Assembly (NCBI GenBank): GCA_020854105.1
Contig: JADZGB010000010.1
Coordinates: 1-64,000 of the forward strand
Direction of reading: 5' to 3'
Source: Burkholderiales bacterium
GTDB taxonomy: Bacteria > Pseudomonadota > Gammaproteobacteria > Burkholderiales > SHXO01
DNA length: 64,000 bases
A program made the position numbers and the translations under genes. Positions 36,851-46,211 of the stretch are shown one piece after another. Below the pieces are notes generated by a model. The model made no database searches. It worked only from the letters and a program-made list of their open reading frames with translations, and was not told the DNA's origin. Each line of letters starts with the position of its first letter. The first letter of the stretch is position 1.

Positions 36851-37063
36851 TCAGTACATGCGCGGTGGCAGCTGCTGACTGCGGATGCGCTTGAAGTGGC
36901 GCTTCACCGCGGCAGCGCGCTTGCGTTTGCGCTCGGCAGTGGGCTTCTCGTAGAATTCGCGCGCGCGCAACTCGGTCAGCAGACCGGTTTTCTCCACCGT
37001 GCGCTTGAATCGGCGCATGGCGACTTCAAAGGGTTCGTTTTCCTTGACCCGAACAGTTGGCAT
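36851..37063 (-). CDS. rpsU: 30S ribosomal protein S21
   Basis: The 70-residue basic protein ([20 protein letters not shown] ... [11 protein letters not shown]) is full-length S21, a small-subunit protein needed for translation initiation. It is first in the rpsU-yqeY-dnaG-rpoD operon and is preceded by a good promoter. A hairpin between it and the next gene probably limits read-through. Confidence 0.98.
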   Translation of the reverse strand: MPTVRVKENEPFEVAMRRFKRTVEKTGLLTELRAREFYEKPTAERKRKRAAAVKRHFKRIRSQQLPPRMY

Positions 37064-37161
37064 AAACCTGCGTCTCTCCAGAAATTCCTTGCTGCCTGCG
37101 GCGGCGTATTGATGGCGTATTGATCGAGGGGCGGAGCGGGCCGATTCCGGCCGAGCCGCAT

Positions 37162-37191
37162 ACTATAGCCTCTCTCCGGCCACGCCGGCAA
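37162..37191 (-). promoter_or_regulatory. Promoter of the rpsU-dnaG-rpoD operon
   Basis: On the minus strand TTGCCG (37186-37191) and TATAGT (37162-37167) are separated by 18 bases, giving 4/6 and 5/6 matches to the sigma-70 consensus. It lies about 100 bp upstream of rpsU in the intergenic region shared with the divergent tsaD. Confidence 0.75.
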
Positions 37192-37213
37192 GCTATTCCA
37201 GGCATCGACTGCA

Positions 37214-38242
37214 ATGCTGGTCCTCGGTATCGAAAGTTCTTGCGACGAAACCGGCGTGGCGCTGTACGAGCACGTGACCGGGCGGCGCGACTATCGCGCC
37301 GGCCTGCTCGCCCAGGCCCTGCACTCCCAGATCGGCATGCACGCCGAGTACGGCGGCGTGGTCCCGGAACTGGCTTCCCGCGATCACATCCGGCGCGTGC
37401 TTCCCCTTGCCAGGCAGGCACTTGCAGACGCTGCGCGCACGCTCGGGCAGGTCGACGGCATTGCCTTCACGCAAGGCCCGGGGCTGGCCGGGGCACTCCT
37501 GGTGGGGGCCAGCGTCGCCACCGCCCTGGGCTTCGCGCTGCGCGTACCGGTGGTGGGAGTGCATCATCTCGAGGGCCATCTGCTATCTCCGCTGCTGGCC
37601 GACGATCCGCCGGACTTCCCCTTCGTCGCCCTGCTGGTATCGGGCGGTCACACTCAGCTCATGCGCGTGTCCGGGCTGGGCGAGTACGCGCTCCTCGGCG
37701 AGACCATGGACGACGCCGCGGGTGAGGCCTTCGACAAGACCGCTCAGCTCCTCGGCCTGGGCTATCCGGGCGGGCCGGCGCTGGCTGCTCTCGCGGCCGG
37801 CGGCGAACCGGGCCGGTTGCGCCTGCCGCGCCCCCTGTTGGGCGGCGGGGGGCTGGACTTCAGCTTCAGCGGACTGAAGACCGCCGTGAGCCTGGCCAGC
37901 CGATCCGAGGCGGCGCACGCCACGGCGGATATCGCGGCCGAGTTCCAGGAGGCGGTGGTGGACGTGCTGGTTGCCAAGGCACTGGCCGCGTGCGCGGCAA
38001 GCGATCTCGACACTTTGGTGGTGGCCGGCGGGGTCGGCGCCAACCAGCGCCTGCGCGAGCGCCTTTCGGCTGCGGCAGGCGCCACGGGGATCCGGGTGCA
38101 CTACCCCGAGGCTGCACTGTGCACGGACAACGGTGCCATGATCGCCTTCGCGGGTGCGCTCCGGCTCGCCAGCAGCAGCGCCGGCGACTATGGCTTCAGT
38201 GTTCGACCCCGCTGGGATCTCGAGTCGCTGACGGCTCCCTGA
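37214..38242 (+). CDS. tsaD: tRNA threonylcarbamoyladenosine synthase subunit TsaD
   Basis: This 342-residue protein is the transferase of the t6A37 tRNA modification complex. It starts [19 protein letters not shown] and carries the metal-binding [16 protein letters not shown]. It also has [27 protein letters not shown] and [16 protein letters not shown]. It is divergent from rpsU, a common arrangement in Proteobacteria. Its last 47 bp overlap the 3' end of plsY on the opposite strand. Confidence 0.97.
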   Translation: MLVLGIESSCDETGVALYEHVTGRRDYRAGLLAQALHSQIGMHAEYGGVVPELASRDHIRRVLPLARQALADAARTLGQVDGIAFTQGPGLAGALLVGASVATALGFALRVPVVGVHHLEGHLLSPLLADDPPDFPFVALLVSGGHTQLMRVSGLGEYALLGETMDDAAGEAFDKTAQLLGLGYPGGPALAALAAGGEPGRLRLPRPLLGGGGLDFSFSGLKTAVSLASRSEAAHATADIAAEFQEAVVDVLVAKALAACAASDLDTLVVAGGVGANQRLRERLSAAAGATGIRVHYPEAALCTDNGAMIAFAGALRLASSSAGDYGFSVRPRWDLESLTAP

Positions 38243-38846
38243 GCGGCGCCGGGCGCGGCTTGCGCAGGCGGATGGTCGCCTCCTCGCCGGCGATCAGACG
38301 GTGGATGTTCGCGCGATGGCGCACGACGATCAGGACGGCCATGGCGAGCACCGCTCCCGTGATGGCACCCCAGCCGAACAGGAAGGGGGCGATCACCGAG
38401 GCGGCCGCTGCGCTCAGCACGCTCGCGAGGGACACGTAGCGGCTGGCGAGGATCACGGTTGCGAACGTCGCCAGCACGCCCAGCGCCAGCACCGGGCTCA
38501 GCGCGACGAGGATGCCGAACGCGGTCGCCACGCCCTTGCCGCCCTTGAAGCCGAAATAGACCGGGTAGAGATGGCCCACGAATGCGGCCACGGCGGCGAG
38601 TGCCACGCCGGCATCGCCGATCCCCAGCGCACGCACCACCCCCACCGCCACGGCGCCCTTGGCCGCGTCCCCGACCAGGGTGAGCACGGCAGCCGCCTTC
38701 CTTCCCGAGCGCAGGACGTTCGTCGCGCCCGGGTTGCCGGAGCCGTAGGTACGCGGATCCGGAAGACCGAAGACCCGGCTCCACACGACGGCGAAGGAAA
38801 CCGATCCCAGCAGATAGGCGAAGACCGCGCCGAGAAGGACACTCAT
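38196..38846 (-). CDS. plsY: Acyl-phosphate glycerol-3-phosphate acyltransferase
   Basis: The 216-residue integral membrane enzyme makes lysophosphatidic acid from acyl-phosphate and glycerol 3-phosphate. It has five hydrophobic segments and the three PlsY motifs: [33 protein letters not shown] and [14 protein letters not shown]. The C-terminal tail, [20 protein letters not shown], overlaps the end of tsaD and is poorly conserved. It is divergent from folB with 41 bp between starts. Confidence 0.95.
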   Translation of the reverse strand: MSVLLGAVFAYLLGSVSFAVVWSRVFGLPDPRTYGSGNPGATNVLRSGRKAAAVLTLVGDAAKGAVAVGVVRALGIGDAGVALAAVAAFVGHLYPVYFGFKGGKGVATAFGILVALSPVLALGVLATFATVILASRYVSLASVLSAAAASVIAPFLFGWGAITGAVLAMAVLIVVRHRANIHRLIAGEEATIRLRKPRPAPLREPSATRDPSGVEH

Positions 38847-38887
38847 TGCGCTATTCTACAATCCGGCTCACGCTTACCGAGCCCCCC

Positions 38888-39244
38888 ATGGACACCATCT
38901 CCATCCAGGACTTCCGCGTCGAGACCACCATCGGCTACCATGAGTGGGAGCGGCAGATGCCGCAGACCATCGAGCTGAACATAGACTTCGCCATTCCGCA
39001 CAACGTGGCAGGCCGCAGCGACCGCATCCGCGACACCATCGATTACGGTGCGGTGGTCGATCGCGTCCGGAATTCGCTGGCGCAGACCCGCTTCACACTC
39101 CTCGAGCGCCTGTGCGAGCACATCGCCGACATCCTGCTCCAGGAATTCAGCACACCCTGGGTGCGGGTCAGCGTTGCCAAGATCGGTCTGATACGCGGTG
39201 TGCGCCGGCTCGGCGTCACGATCGAGCGCGGCCAGCGCGGCTGA
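38888..39244 (+). CDS. folB: Dihydroneopterin aldolase
   Basis: This 118-residue folate-pathway enzyme cleaves dihydroneopterin. It starts MDTISIQDFRVETTIGYHEWER and has the substrate-binding TIDYGAVVDRVR, the TLLERLCEHIAD helix with catalytic Glu, and the Lys in VSVAKIGLIRGVRRLGV. The ATG at 38888 matches family N-termini; a longer frame from 38846 would overlap the divergent plsY start. There is no strong Shine-Dalgarno sequence. Confidence 0.93.
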   Translation: MDTISIQDFRVETTIGYHEWERQMPQTIELNIDFAIPHNVAGRSDRIRDTIDYGAVVDRVRNSLAQTRFTLLERLCEHIADILLQEFSTPWVRVSVAKIGLIRGVRRLGVTIERGQRG

Positions 39245-39261
39245 AGCCCGGCACGCGCGCT

Positions 39262-40185
39262 TCATCCGCGCGGGTGGTGGCGCGCGTGCAGCTGCTTCAG
39301 CCGCTCGCGCGCAACGTGCGTGTAGATCTGCGTGGTGGAGATGTCGGCGTGGCCGAGCAACAGTTGCACCACGCGCAGATCGGCGCCATGGTTGAGCAGG
39401 TGGGTGGCGAAGGCATGGCGCAGTGTGTGCGGCGAGATCGCAGCCGGGATGCCGGCGCGGGCCGCGTAGCGCTTGACCAGATACCAGAATGCCTGTCGCG
39501 TCATCGATTCGCCGCGCGCGGTGACGAACAGCGCCTCGCTCACACGCCCCGCGAGCAGCGCCGCGCGGGCCTCGAGAAGATAGCGGCGCACCCAGTACAG
39601 CGCCTCTTCGCCCACGGGAACGAGGCGCTCCCTGGCGCCCTTGCCCAGCACGCGCACAACGCCCATGTCCTGCGACAGCTGCCCCGCACTCAGGGACACC
39701 AGTTCCGACACCCGCAGGCCGCTGGCGTACAGCAGTTCCAGCATCGCCTTGTCGCGCAGGCCCAGTGCGTCGGCCGTGTCCGGCGCCCCGAGCAGCGCCT
39801 CGACGTCGGCTTCGGTCAGGGATCTGGGCAGGCGCTGCGCACGCCGAGGCGCCTCGATGTCGCTCGTGGGATCAGTCTGCCGCACATGCTCGCGCACCAG
39901 GAACGCGAAGTATCGCCGCAGGCTCGACAGCAGGCGGGCGGTGGAACTGGATCGGGCACGCGCCTCGAAGCGGGCGTGCAAATAGCGCAGCAAATCGGGC
40001 TTGAGCGCGGCGTGCAGGCCGCTCGCGCCGTGCGCGCGCAGCCAGCGATCGCACTGGCGCAGATCGCGCCGATAACTCTCCAGCGTGTTCCGCGACAGCC
40101 CATCCTCGAGCCACAGGGCATCGATGAAGGCATCGAGCAGTGTCCCTCCCTGGTCACGGCCGGCATCGGACTGCTCGAGAGCCAA
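39262..40185 (-). CDS. xerD: Tyrosine recombinase XerD
   Basis: The 307-residue recombinase resolves chromosome dimers at dif together with XerC. It has a SAM-like N-terminal domain (LLDAFIDALWLEDGLSRNTL) and the full catalytic set: Arg in ASGLRVSEL, Lys in LGKGARERLV, HTLRH, LGHADISTTQIYTH with His and nucleophile Tyr. The start is taken as TTG at 40185, since GGAGG lies 7 bases upstream and XerD proteins begin there. That TTG is separated by one base from the stop codon of the upstream TRAP permease gene, so translation is probably coupled. Confidence 0.92.
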   Translation of the reverse strand: MALEQSDAGRDQGGTLLDAFIDALWLEDGLSRNTLESYRRDLRQCDRWLRAHGASGLHAALKPDLLRYLHARFEARARSSSTARLLSSLRRYFAFLVREHVRQTDPTSDIEAPRRAQRLPRSLTEADVEALLGAPDTADALGLRDKAMLELLYASGLRVSELVSLSAGQLSQDMGVVRVLGKGARERLVPVGEEALYWVRRYLLEARAALLAGRVSEALFVTARGESMTRQAFWYLVKRYAARAGIPAAISPHTLRHAFATHLLNHGADLRVVQLLLGHADISTTQIYTHVARERLKQLHARHHPRG

Positions 40186-40186
40186 C

Positions 40187-42133
40187 TCACGCCCTCCGCC
40201 CGGCAGCCTGGGCCAGCACGCCGAGCGCGCACAGCACGACGCCTGCCGCATCCGCGCTCAAAGCCGGATAGATCAGACACACGCCGCCTGCGACGAGAAG
40301 CGCGCGCGGCACCGCGCCCGCTTCGCGCAGCAGCCAACCCTGGAACCCCGCTGCCAGCGCCATCACACCGAGTGCTGCCGTGCCCGTGCCGAGCAGGATC
40401 TGGGTGACCGGCCCCTGCATCAGCAGCCCCGCCCCGGCCGGTTCCAGCACGAACGCGAACGGCAGCACGAATGCCGGCACCGTGTACTTCCAGGCCTGCA
40501 AGGTGGTCCGGTAGGGATTGCCTCCCGTGATGGCCGCGGCCGCGAACGGCGACAGCGCGGTGGGCGGAGACACCTCGGACAGCACGGCGTAGTAGAAGAC
40601 GAACATGTGAGCGGCGAACTCCGGCACGCCCATGTGGACGAGCGCCGGCGCCGCCACGACGGCGCAGATGATGTACGAGGCGGTCACGGGCACGGCCAGA
40701 CCGACCACCCACACGATCAGTCCGGTGTACAAGGCCGTAAGGACGAGACTGCCGCCGGCGTAGGACACCACGATCCCGCTGAACTTCAGTCCCAGCCCGG
40801 TGAGCGTCACCACGCCCACGATGATGCCGGCCGCCGCACAGGTGACCGCCACGCCGAGCACGCCGATCGCGCCCGCCTTCAGTGCGGCGACGAGCCGCGG
40901 CGGTGTGAGCGCCGAGTCCCTGCGCATGAAGCTGGCGGCGAAGGCCACCAGGATCGCCCAGAACACTGCCAGGATCGGCGAGAACCCGAGCAGCATGAAA
41001 ACCACGATCGATACCAGCGAGAGGAAGTGGAAGCCGTGGCCTCGCAGCAGCGCGAGCAGGGAATCCTGCGGACCCTCGGCGGCAGCGGACGGGAAGCGCT
41101 TGGCATCGAAGCGCACCATCATGAACAGCGCGAAGTAGTACAGGCAGGCGGGGATCACCGCCATGCGCATCACGTCGAGGTAGGAGATCTTCAGGAACTC
41201 GGCGATCAGGAATGCCGCCGCGCCCAAAACCGGGGGTGCGAGCAGCGCGCCGAGACCTCCCGCGGCAAGAAGACCACCGGCCGCGTCCCTGGTGTACCCG
41301 GCCTTCGCCAGCAGCGGATAGGCGACCGATCCGACCGTCACCGTGTTGGCCACGCCGCTTCCCGAGGCTGCCCCGAGCAGGAAGGTGGCGAGAACCACCG
41401 TGCGACCGGCGCCATCCTGCCTGCGTCCCATCGCCGCGAACGCGAAATCGATGAAGAACCTGCCGGCCCCCGACTGTTGCAGGAACGCGCCGAACAGCGT
41501 GAACAGGATGATCAGCGTGGATGACACGTCCACCGCCGGCCCGAAGATGCCTTCCAGGGTGAGCACCAGATGGCCTGCGAGCCGGTCGATCTCGTAGCCC
41601 CGATGCGTCCACGGCGCAGGCAGCCAGGCGCCGAACAGCGCGTAGGCGAGGAACAGCAGTACGACCGACAGCATGATCAGCCCGGACGTGCGGCGCGTCG
41701 CCTCGAGCACCAGGAGGATGAGCGCCAGGCTGACGACGAGGTCATCCGGATCGGGAAACACCGCACGTTCGGCAAGCGCATCGCCGCCCCACAGGATATA
41801 GCCGATGACCGCCGCCGAGGCCGCAGCGAGCAGCCAATCCCACGGCATCATCCGGTTGCGCCAGCGCATTGCAGCCGGATAGAGCACGAAGGTGAGCGCG
41901 AGCACGAAACCCACGTGGAGCGGACGCAGGATGAACGCCGGCACGACCGCATACGCCGCATACAGATGCAGCAGCGCCATCGCTACGGCAAGCACCGTCA
42001 CCGCGGGACCGAGCGGTCCGCGCAAGGTATTGGTGGCGCCCTCCTCCCGCTCGGCCAGCTCGCGCGCGGTGCGCAGACCCTCTGCGCTCACGCCTTCGGG
42101 GACGTGCGCTGCCGCGCCCGACGCCTCAGCCAT
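40187..42133 (-). CDS. TRAP transporter fused permease (DctQM type, TAXI-associated)
   Basis: This 648-residue integral membrane protein is the fused small-plus-large permease of a TAXI-type TRAP transporter, which takes up organic solutes using an ion gradient. Many hydrophobic helices span it. Family signatures include FLLGAASGSGVANTVTVGSV, LLAAGGLGALLAPPVLGAAA, SYAGGSLVLTALYTGLIVW and YYAVLSEVSPPTALSPFAAA. The binding-protein gene lies 33 bp upstream on the same strand and xerD follows at once. The solute cannot be told from sequence. Confidence 0.92.
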   Translation of the reverse strand: MAEASGAAAHVPEGVSAEGLRTARELAEREEGATNTLRGPLGPAVTVLAVAMALLHLYAAYAVVPAFILRPLHVGFVLALTFVLYPAAMRWRNRMMPWDWLLAAASAAVIGYILWGGDALAERAVFPDPDDLVVSLALILLVLEATRRTSGLIMLSVVLLFLAYALFGAWLPAPWTHRGYEIDRLAGHLVLTLEGIFGPAVDVSSTLIILFTLFGAFLQQSGAGRFFIDFAFAAMGRRQDGAGRTVVLATFLLGAASGSGVANTVTVGSVAYPLLAKAGYTRDAAGGLLAAGGLGALLAPPVLGAAAFLIAEFLKISYLDVMRMAVIPACLYYFALFMMVRFDAKRFPSAAAEGPQDSLLALLRGHGFHFLSLVSIVVFMLLGFSPILAVFWAILVAFAASFMRRDSALTPPRLVAALKAGAIGVLGVAVTCAAAGIIVGVVTLTGLGLKFSGIVVSYAGGSLVLTALYTGLIVWVVGLAVPVTASYIICAVVAAPALVHMGVPEFAAHMFVFYYAVLSEVSPPTALSPFAAAAITGGNPYRTTLQAWKYTVPAFVLPFAFVLEPAGAGLLMQGPVTQILLGTGTAALGVMALAAGFQGWLLREAGAVPRALLVAGGVCLIYPALSADAAGVVLCALGVLAQAAGRRA

Positions 42134-42166
42134 GGCGGGCGCTGTGCACCGGGCCGGCCTCGCCGC

Positions 42167-43126
42167 TCACCTGAGCTGGACCCCGCGCTCGGCGAAGTAA
42201 CGGATGGCGCCCGGATGGAAAGGGATGGGAGATCCGCCGCCCGCCTGGTTCTCCACCGCGAACTGCTCGGCCTCCCTGTGCACGGCGGTCATTGCCGGCT
42301 TGTTCTCCACCAGCGTCTTGACGATGCGGTAGGCGTCCTCGTCCGACATCGACGCATTGGCCACCAGCAGATTCCAGACGATCGCGATCGGCACGTCCTT
42401 GTCCTGCGCCGAGTAGGTCCTCGCCGGCACACGGCTCTTCACGTACAGCGGACCATACTTGCGGTTCATGCCGTCGACCGCAGCCGCGTGGTCGAGCAGG
42501 CGCAGCTTCGTGCCGGGTGTGGTCGCCAGATCCATGATGCCGGCGGTGGGCAATCCGCCGGCCCACAGGAAGGCGTCGATCTTGCGATCCTTCATGGCGT
42601 TGACCGATTCGTTGATGCCCAGTCGCTCGCGCCTGATGGTCTTGTCCAGCCCGTAGGCCTCGAGTAAGCGCGTTCCCATCAGCTCGGTCGCGCTGCCCGG
42701 CGCGCCGACCGATACGCGCCTGCCCTTCAGGTCCGCCATGGAGGCGATGCCGTTGCCTTCCACGGTCACGACGTGCATGCGGTTGGGATACAGCACCATC
42801 AGCGTGCGCACCGGCTGCGGCCGCCCCTTGAACTTGTCGCGTCCGGACAAGGCATCCCACGCCGCATCGGCCATGGTGAAAGCCAGGTCTGCGCGTCCTG
42901 CACCGACCAGGCGCAGATTGTCCACCGATCCGCCGGTGACTTCGGCGGTGACCTGCCAGCCGCGCACGCTCTTCGTGAGAAGGGCGGCAAGGCCGCCCGC
43001 CAGCGGGTAGTAGACCCCGCCGGTGTTGCCGGCCGCGATCGCGAGCATGCGCTGCTGTGACATCGCGGCAGTCGGGCACAGCAGCGCGAGGGCCGCGGCA
43101 AGGTGAATCAGGAAGGCGCGCCGCAT
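42167..43126 (-). CDS. TAXI-family TRAP transporter solute-binding protein
   Basis: The 319-residue periplasmic protein has a signal peptide (LIHLAAALALLCPTAAMS) and the TAXI-family pattern IAAGNTGGVYYPLAGGLAAL, TGGSVDNLRLVGAGRADLAF and KGRRVSVGAPGSATELMGTR. These are also found in glutamate- and organic-acid-binding relatives. It is the substrate receptor for the fused permease encoded just downstream. The ligand is unknown. Confidence 0.92.
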   Translation of the reverse strand: MRRAFLIHLAAALALLCPTAAMSQQRMLAIAAGNTGGVYYPLAGGLAALLTKSVRGWQVTAEVTGGSVDNLRLVGAGRADLAFTMADAAWDALSGRDKFKGRPQPVRTLMVLYPNRMHVVTVEGNGIASMADLKGRRVSVGAPGSATELMGTRLLEAYGLDKTIRRERLGINESVNAMKDRKIDAFLWAGGLPTAGIMDLATTPGTKLRLLDHAAAVDGMNRKYGPLYVKSRVPARTYSAQDKDVPIAIVWNLLVANASMSDEDAYRIVKTLVENKPAMTAVHREAEQFAVENQAGGGSPIPFHPGAIRYFAERGVQLR

Positions 43127-43242
43127 GGATCGATTCCTGGGTGTATGGAGCCCGGGCGCATTGTAGCAATCGCGACTGTCTGATCGCCCGGCGACAGCCC
43201 GGCATCACCCGGAATACGGCCCGGCCCGCTCAGCGCTCGGAC

Positions 43243-43270
43243 CAAAAAAAAGCGGCCCGGTGAGGCCGCT
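43243..43270 (-). terminator. Rho-independent terminator after rplS
   Basis: On the minus strand AGCGGCC and GGCCGCT form a 7-bp stem with a 6-base loop, directly followed by a run of about eight T. It lies 21 bp after the rplS stop and ends the rpsP-rimM-trmD-rplS transcript. Confidence 0.92.
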
Positions 43271-43291
43271 CTTCGCGCACTTGCCGCCGAA

Positions 43292-43675
43292 TCATGCCCC
43301 GGCGGCAGCGGTCTTGTCCACGAAGGTCAGCTTCTCGCGGATGCGGGCGGACTTGCCAGAGCGCTCGCGCAGGTAATACAGCTTTGCGCGCCGCACGTCT
43401 CCACGACGCTTGACGTCGATGTTGGCGATCAGCGGCGAGTAGGTCTGGAAGGTCCGCTCCACGCCCTCGCCCGAGGAGATCTTGCGCACGATGAACGACG
43501 AGTTCAGGCCGCGGTTGCGCTTGGCGATCACCACGCCTTCATAGGCCTGGACGCGCTTGCGGTCGCCTTCGACGACGTTCACGCTCACGATCACGGTGTC
43601 CCCCGGTGCGAACGCGGGCACCTTCTTGCCCAGCCGGGCGATCTCTTCCTGTTCGATTTTCGCGATCAAATCCAT
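43292..43675 (-). CDS. rplS: 50S ribosomal protein L19
   Basis: This 127-residue protein of the large subunit lies at the 30S-50S interface. It starts [20 protein letters not shown] and contains [57 protein letters not shown] and [17 protein letters not shown]. The ATG at 43675 has GGAG 7 bases before it. It is last in the rpsP-rimM-trmD-rplS operon and is followed by a strong terminator. Confidence 0.97.
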   Translation of the reverse strand: MDLIAKIEQEEIARLGKKVPAFAPGDTVIVSVNVVEGDRKRVQAYEGVVIAKRNRGLNSSFIVRKISSGEGVERTFQTYSPLIANIDVKRRGDVRRAKLYYLRERSGKSARIREKLTFVDKTAAAGA

Positions 43676-43707
43676 GGTTCCGACTCCTGCGATGGCGCGC
43701 CGCGCAG

Positions 43708-44463
43708 TCAGCGCTGCATCTCGCGCTTGTATTCTTCCAACAGCACCGACTGTTCTTCGGTCAGCGCCATGTCCTTCAGCAACTCCGGACGTCGAGACCA
43801 CGTCCGCCCCAGCGCCTGCTTCATTCGCCAGCGTTCGATCTCGGCATGATTGCCCGAGAGAAGAACCGCCGGCACCTCACTGCCTTCGTACGCTTCCGGC
43901 CGCGTGTAGTGCGGATGATCGAGCAGACCCCTGACGAAGGAGTCCTGTGCGGCCGACTCCGGCCCGCCCAGCACCCCCGGCACCTGCCGGATCAGCGCGT
44001 CCATCAGCACCATCGCCGGCAACTCGCCTCCGGACACCACGTAATCGCCGATGGACACCTCCATGTCCACCTGCCGCTGGATCAGGCGCTCGTCGACGCC
44101 TTCATAGCGGCCGCATAGCATGATCAGGCCATCCTCCTCCAGCAGCGCGCTCAGCCGATCATGCGTGAGTACCATGCCCTGGGGACTGAAGTAGATCACT
44201 TTCGACCGATGCACGCCGCAGCTCTTCTGCCGCTGGCGTGCCGCCTTAAGTGCCTTCTCCAGCGGTTCGGGCATCATGACCATGCCCGGTCCGCCGCCAT
44301 AGGGCCGGTCGTCCACCGACCGGTAGGCATTGCTGCTGAAGTCGCGCGGATTCCACAGGACCAGCTCGTACACCCCATTCTCGAACGCACGGCGGGTGAT
44401 TCCAGAGCGCGTCAGGGCGTCGAACATCTCCGGGAACAGGGTAACGGCGTCGAAGTGAATCAA
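43708..44463 (-). CDS. trmD: tRNA (guanine-N1-)-methyltransferase
   Basis: The 251-residue knotted methyltransferase makes m1G37 in tRNA and prevents frameshifting. Motifs include [74 protein letters not shown] and [18 protein letters not shown]. It starts with TTG overlapping the rimM stop by 4 bases, so the two are translationally coupled. Confidence 0.97.
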   Translation of the reverse strand: MIHFDAVTLFPEMFDALTRSGITRRAFENGVYELVLWNPRDFSSNAYRSVDDRPYGGGPGMVMMPEPLEKALKAARQRQKSCGVHRSKVIYFSPQGMVLTHDRLSALLEEDGLIMLCGRYEGVDERLIQRQVDMEVSIGDYVVSGGELPAMVLMDALIRQVPGVLGGPESAAQDSFVRGLLDHPHYTRPEAYEGSEVPAVLLSGNHAEIERWRMKQALGRTWSRRPELLKDMALTEEQSVLLEEYKREMQR

Positions 44464-44993
44464 AAATCCACCCCCCAGTCCACCACTATCGATCCCTGTG
44501 CCAAATCCACCGACTTGACCACTGCTTCGACGAAGGGGATCAACCGCTCCCGCTCCGCCTGCACCACGAGCACCTGGTTCGCACCCGTTTCCAGCAATCC
44601 TGTCGCGACGCCGAGTTCGGCGCCTTCCTGGTTCCGCACCCGCAGTCCCTGCAGGTCGGCCCAGTAGTATTCTTCCGCCTCGCCCTCGGGAAGGCTGTCC
44701 CGGGGAACCGCGACTTCCAGCCCGCGCAGGGCTGCAGCCCCTTCGCGGTCATCGCAGCCGGCGAGCTTGGCCAGTACGCTGCGGCCGTGCACCGAGGCAT
44801 CCTCGAGCTCGACCGGCCGCCATTCGCCCGCGCGGCCCAGCCACCAGATCCGATATGCCAGCAATCCGCCCGGCTGCTGGGTGAAGGCCTGGACCTTCAC
44901 CCAGCCGCGCACGGCGTGTGCGCCTGCCACCCTGCCCATGACCACCATCCGGATGCCGGGCGCTGCATGCCCGGACGCGGACGAGACCGCCAT
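44460..44993 (-). CDS. rimM: 16S rRNA processing/maturation factor RimM
   Basis: This 177-residue protein binds S19 and helps 30S head assembly. It has an N-terminal barrel with [20 protein letters not shown] and a C-terminal PRC-barrel domain with [18 protein letters not shown] and [20 protein letters not shown]. It lies between rpsP and trmD, and its end overlaps the trmD start. Confidence 0.96.
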   Translation of the reverse strand: MAVSSASGHAAPGIRMVVMGRVAGAHAVRGWVKVQAFTQQPGGLLAYRIWWLGRAGEWRPVELEDASVHGRSVLAKLAGCDDREGAAALRGLEVAVPRDSLPEGEAEEYYWADLQGLRVRNQEGAELGVATGLLETGANQVLVVQAERERLIPFVEAVVKSVDLAQGSIVVDWGVDF

Positions 44994-45013
44994 GGCTGCC
45001 GGGGCGGAACGTA

Positions 45014-45283
45014 TCAGGCCGCGGAGACCTGCGCCGGTGCGGTCTTGCTGAACTGCTTGATGAGGCGCGCGACCGTGTCGCTGACCTGGGCACCCTGCCC
45101 CTGCCAGTGCTGCACACGGGCCAGATCGAAGCGCAGCCCTTCCCGGCCCTCGGGAGCCTTGGGATCGTAGAAACCTACGCGCTCGATGAAACGGCCGTCG
45201 CGGGCGTTGCGCGAGTCGGTCACGACCACATTGAAAAAGGGCCGCTTCTTGGCTCCGCCGCGGGCCAGTCTGATCACCACCAT
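45014..45283 (-). CDS. rpsP: 30S ribosomal protein S16
   Basis: The 89-residue small-subunit protein starts [20 protein letters not shown] and contains [20 protein letters not shown], as usual for S16. It is the first gene of the rpsP-rimM-trmD-rplS operon. The ribosome binding site is a weak GGTGGTG. A strong promoter lies just upstream. Confidence 0.98.
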   Translation of the reverse strand: MVVIRLARGGAKKRPFFNVVVTDSRNARDGRFIERVGFYDPKAPEGREGLRFDLARVQHWQGQGAQVSDTVARLIKQFSKTAPAQVSAA

Positions 45284-45326
45284 GTCACCACCACCGTGTC
45301 CGTCACTCGATTTTGCGAAGCCGGCG

Positions 45327-45356
45327 ATTTTAAGCCCTTTTTTCCAGGCTTGGCAA
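45327..45356 (-). promoter_or_regulatory. Promoter of the rpsP-rplS operon
   Basis: On the minus strand TTGCCA (45351-45356) and TAAAAT (45327-45332) are spaced 18 bases, each a 5/6 match to the sigma-70 consensus, with an A-rich spacer. It sits 44 bp upstream of the rpsP start and after the stop codon of the DUF3530 gene. Confidence 0.82.
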
Positions 45357-45371
45357 GCCGTGCAGCAGCCG

Positions 45372-46139
45372 TCAGCGGGTGGACGCGGTGGTCGGGCTAC
45401 CTCCGTGGAAGACACCGTCCATGAACTCGGTGAGCACCTTGACCAGGTCGTCTTCTCGGCCCTCGAAGAAGTGCAGCGCATCCGGGACGGCGATCTGGCG
45501 GGATCCGGGTACCTTGTCGATCTGCCGCTTGCGCTCGTATGCCCCGACCTGCGTGATCTCCCAATCCTTCGTCCCGAACACGTCCAGGACGGGAATCTTG
45601 ATGCGGAACATCTCCTCCAGGCCGTTGATGATGCCAACGAATGCCCATGCCTTGACCGGCGTTTCGTTCACGTTAATCAGGTAGTGATTGGCCATCGTCG
45701 CACCCAGGCTGTGGGAAACGATTCCGATGTTGTCGTAGCCCTTGTCCTGCAGGAACTTCGCTGCCAGCTCGAAGCGCTCCCGGGCATCGGGATAGGTGGG
45801 TATGTAATCGCCGATCTTGGCGCCGCCGCCGAGCACGGGCAGTTGGATGGCGAGCGTGGTGTAGCCCTGTTCGGCCAGCTTGATGCGCAGCATGCCGTAC
45901 AGCTCGTAGTCGGGACTCCAGCCCCGGCCGTGCGCGACGATCAGCGCACCACGAGGCTTCTCGGCCTCCGTATAGAGGCCCAGGAACTGGTGGCCCTCGG
46001 CCTGCTGCAGCCAGACTGCTTCGCCGATCATGAGCGAAGGCAGGATCTGATCGGCCCAGCGCTTCTCCCGCGCATAATCGGATATCGCTAGCGCCGGCAT
46101 TGCCAGCAGGGCGAGAACGGCAAACACCAGCTTCCTCAT
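45372..46139 (-). CDS. Secreted alpha/beta-hydrolase, DUF3530-like
   Basis: This 255-residue protein has a signal peptide ([18 protein letters not shown]) and an alpha/beta-hydrolase fold. The oxyanion region is [19 protein letters not shown], the nucleophile elbow [13 protein letters not shown], the probable Asp in FGTKDWE and the His in [12 protein letters not shown]. It resembles DUF3530 proteins, whose substrate is unknown. GGGAG lies 9 bases before the ATG. It lies between ffh and the rpsP operon on the same strand and is probably a separate unit. Confidence 0.8.
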   Translation of the reverse strand: MRKLVFAVLALLAMPALAISDYAREKRWADQILPSLMIGEAVWLQQAEGHQFLGLYTEAEKPRGALIVAHGRGWSPDYELYGMLRIKLAEQGYTTLAIQLPVLGGGAKIGDYIPTYPDARERFELAAKFLQDKGYDNIGIVSHSLGATMANHYLINVNETPVKAWAFVGIINGLEEMFRIKIPVLDVFGTKDWEITQVGAYERKRQIDKVPGSRQIAVPDALHFFEGREDDLVKVLTEFMDGVFHGGSPTTASTR

Positions 46140-46211
46140 CCTATTGCTCTCCCAGGAACGCGAGACCGGACGGCCCGTGATCCAGATTGGACCGACTGCC
46201 GGCACGGGCGT

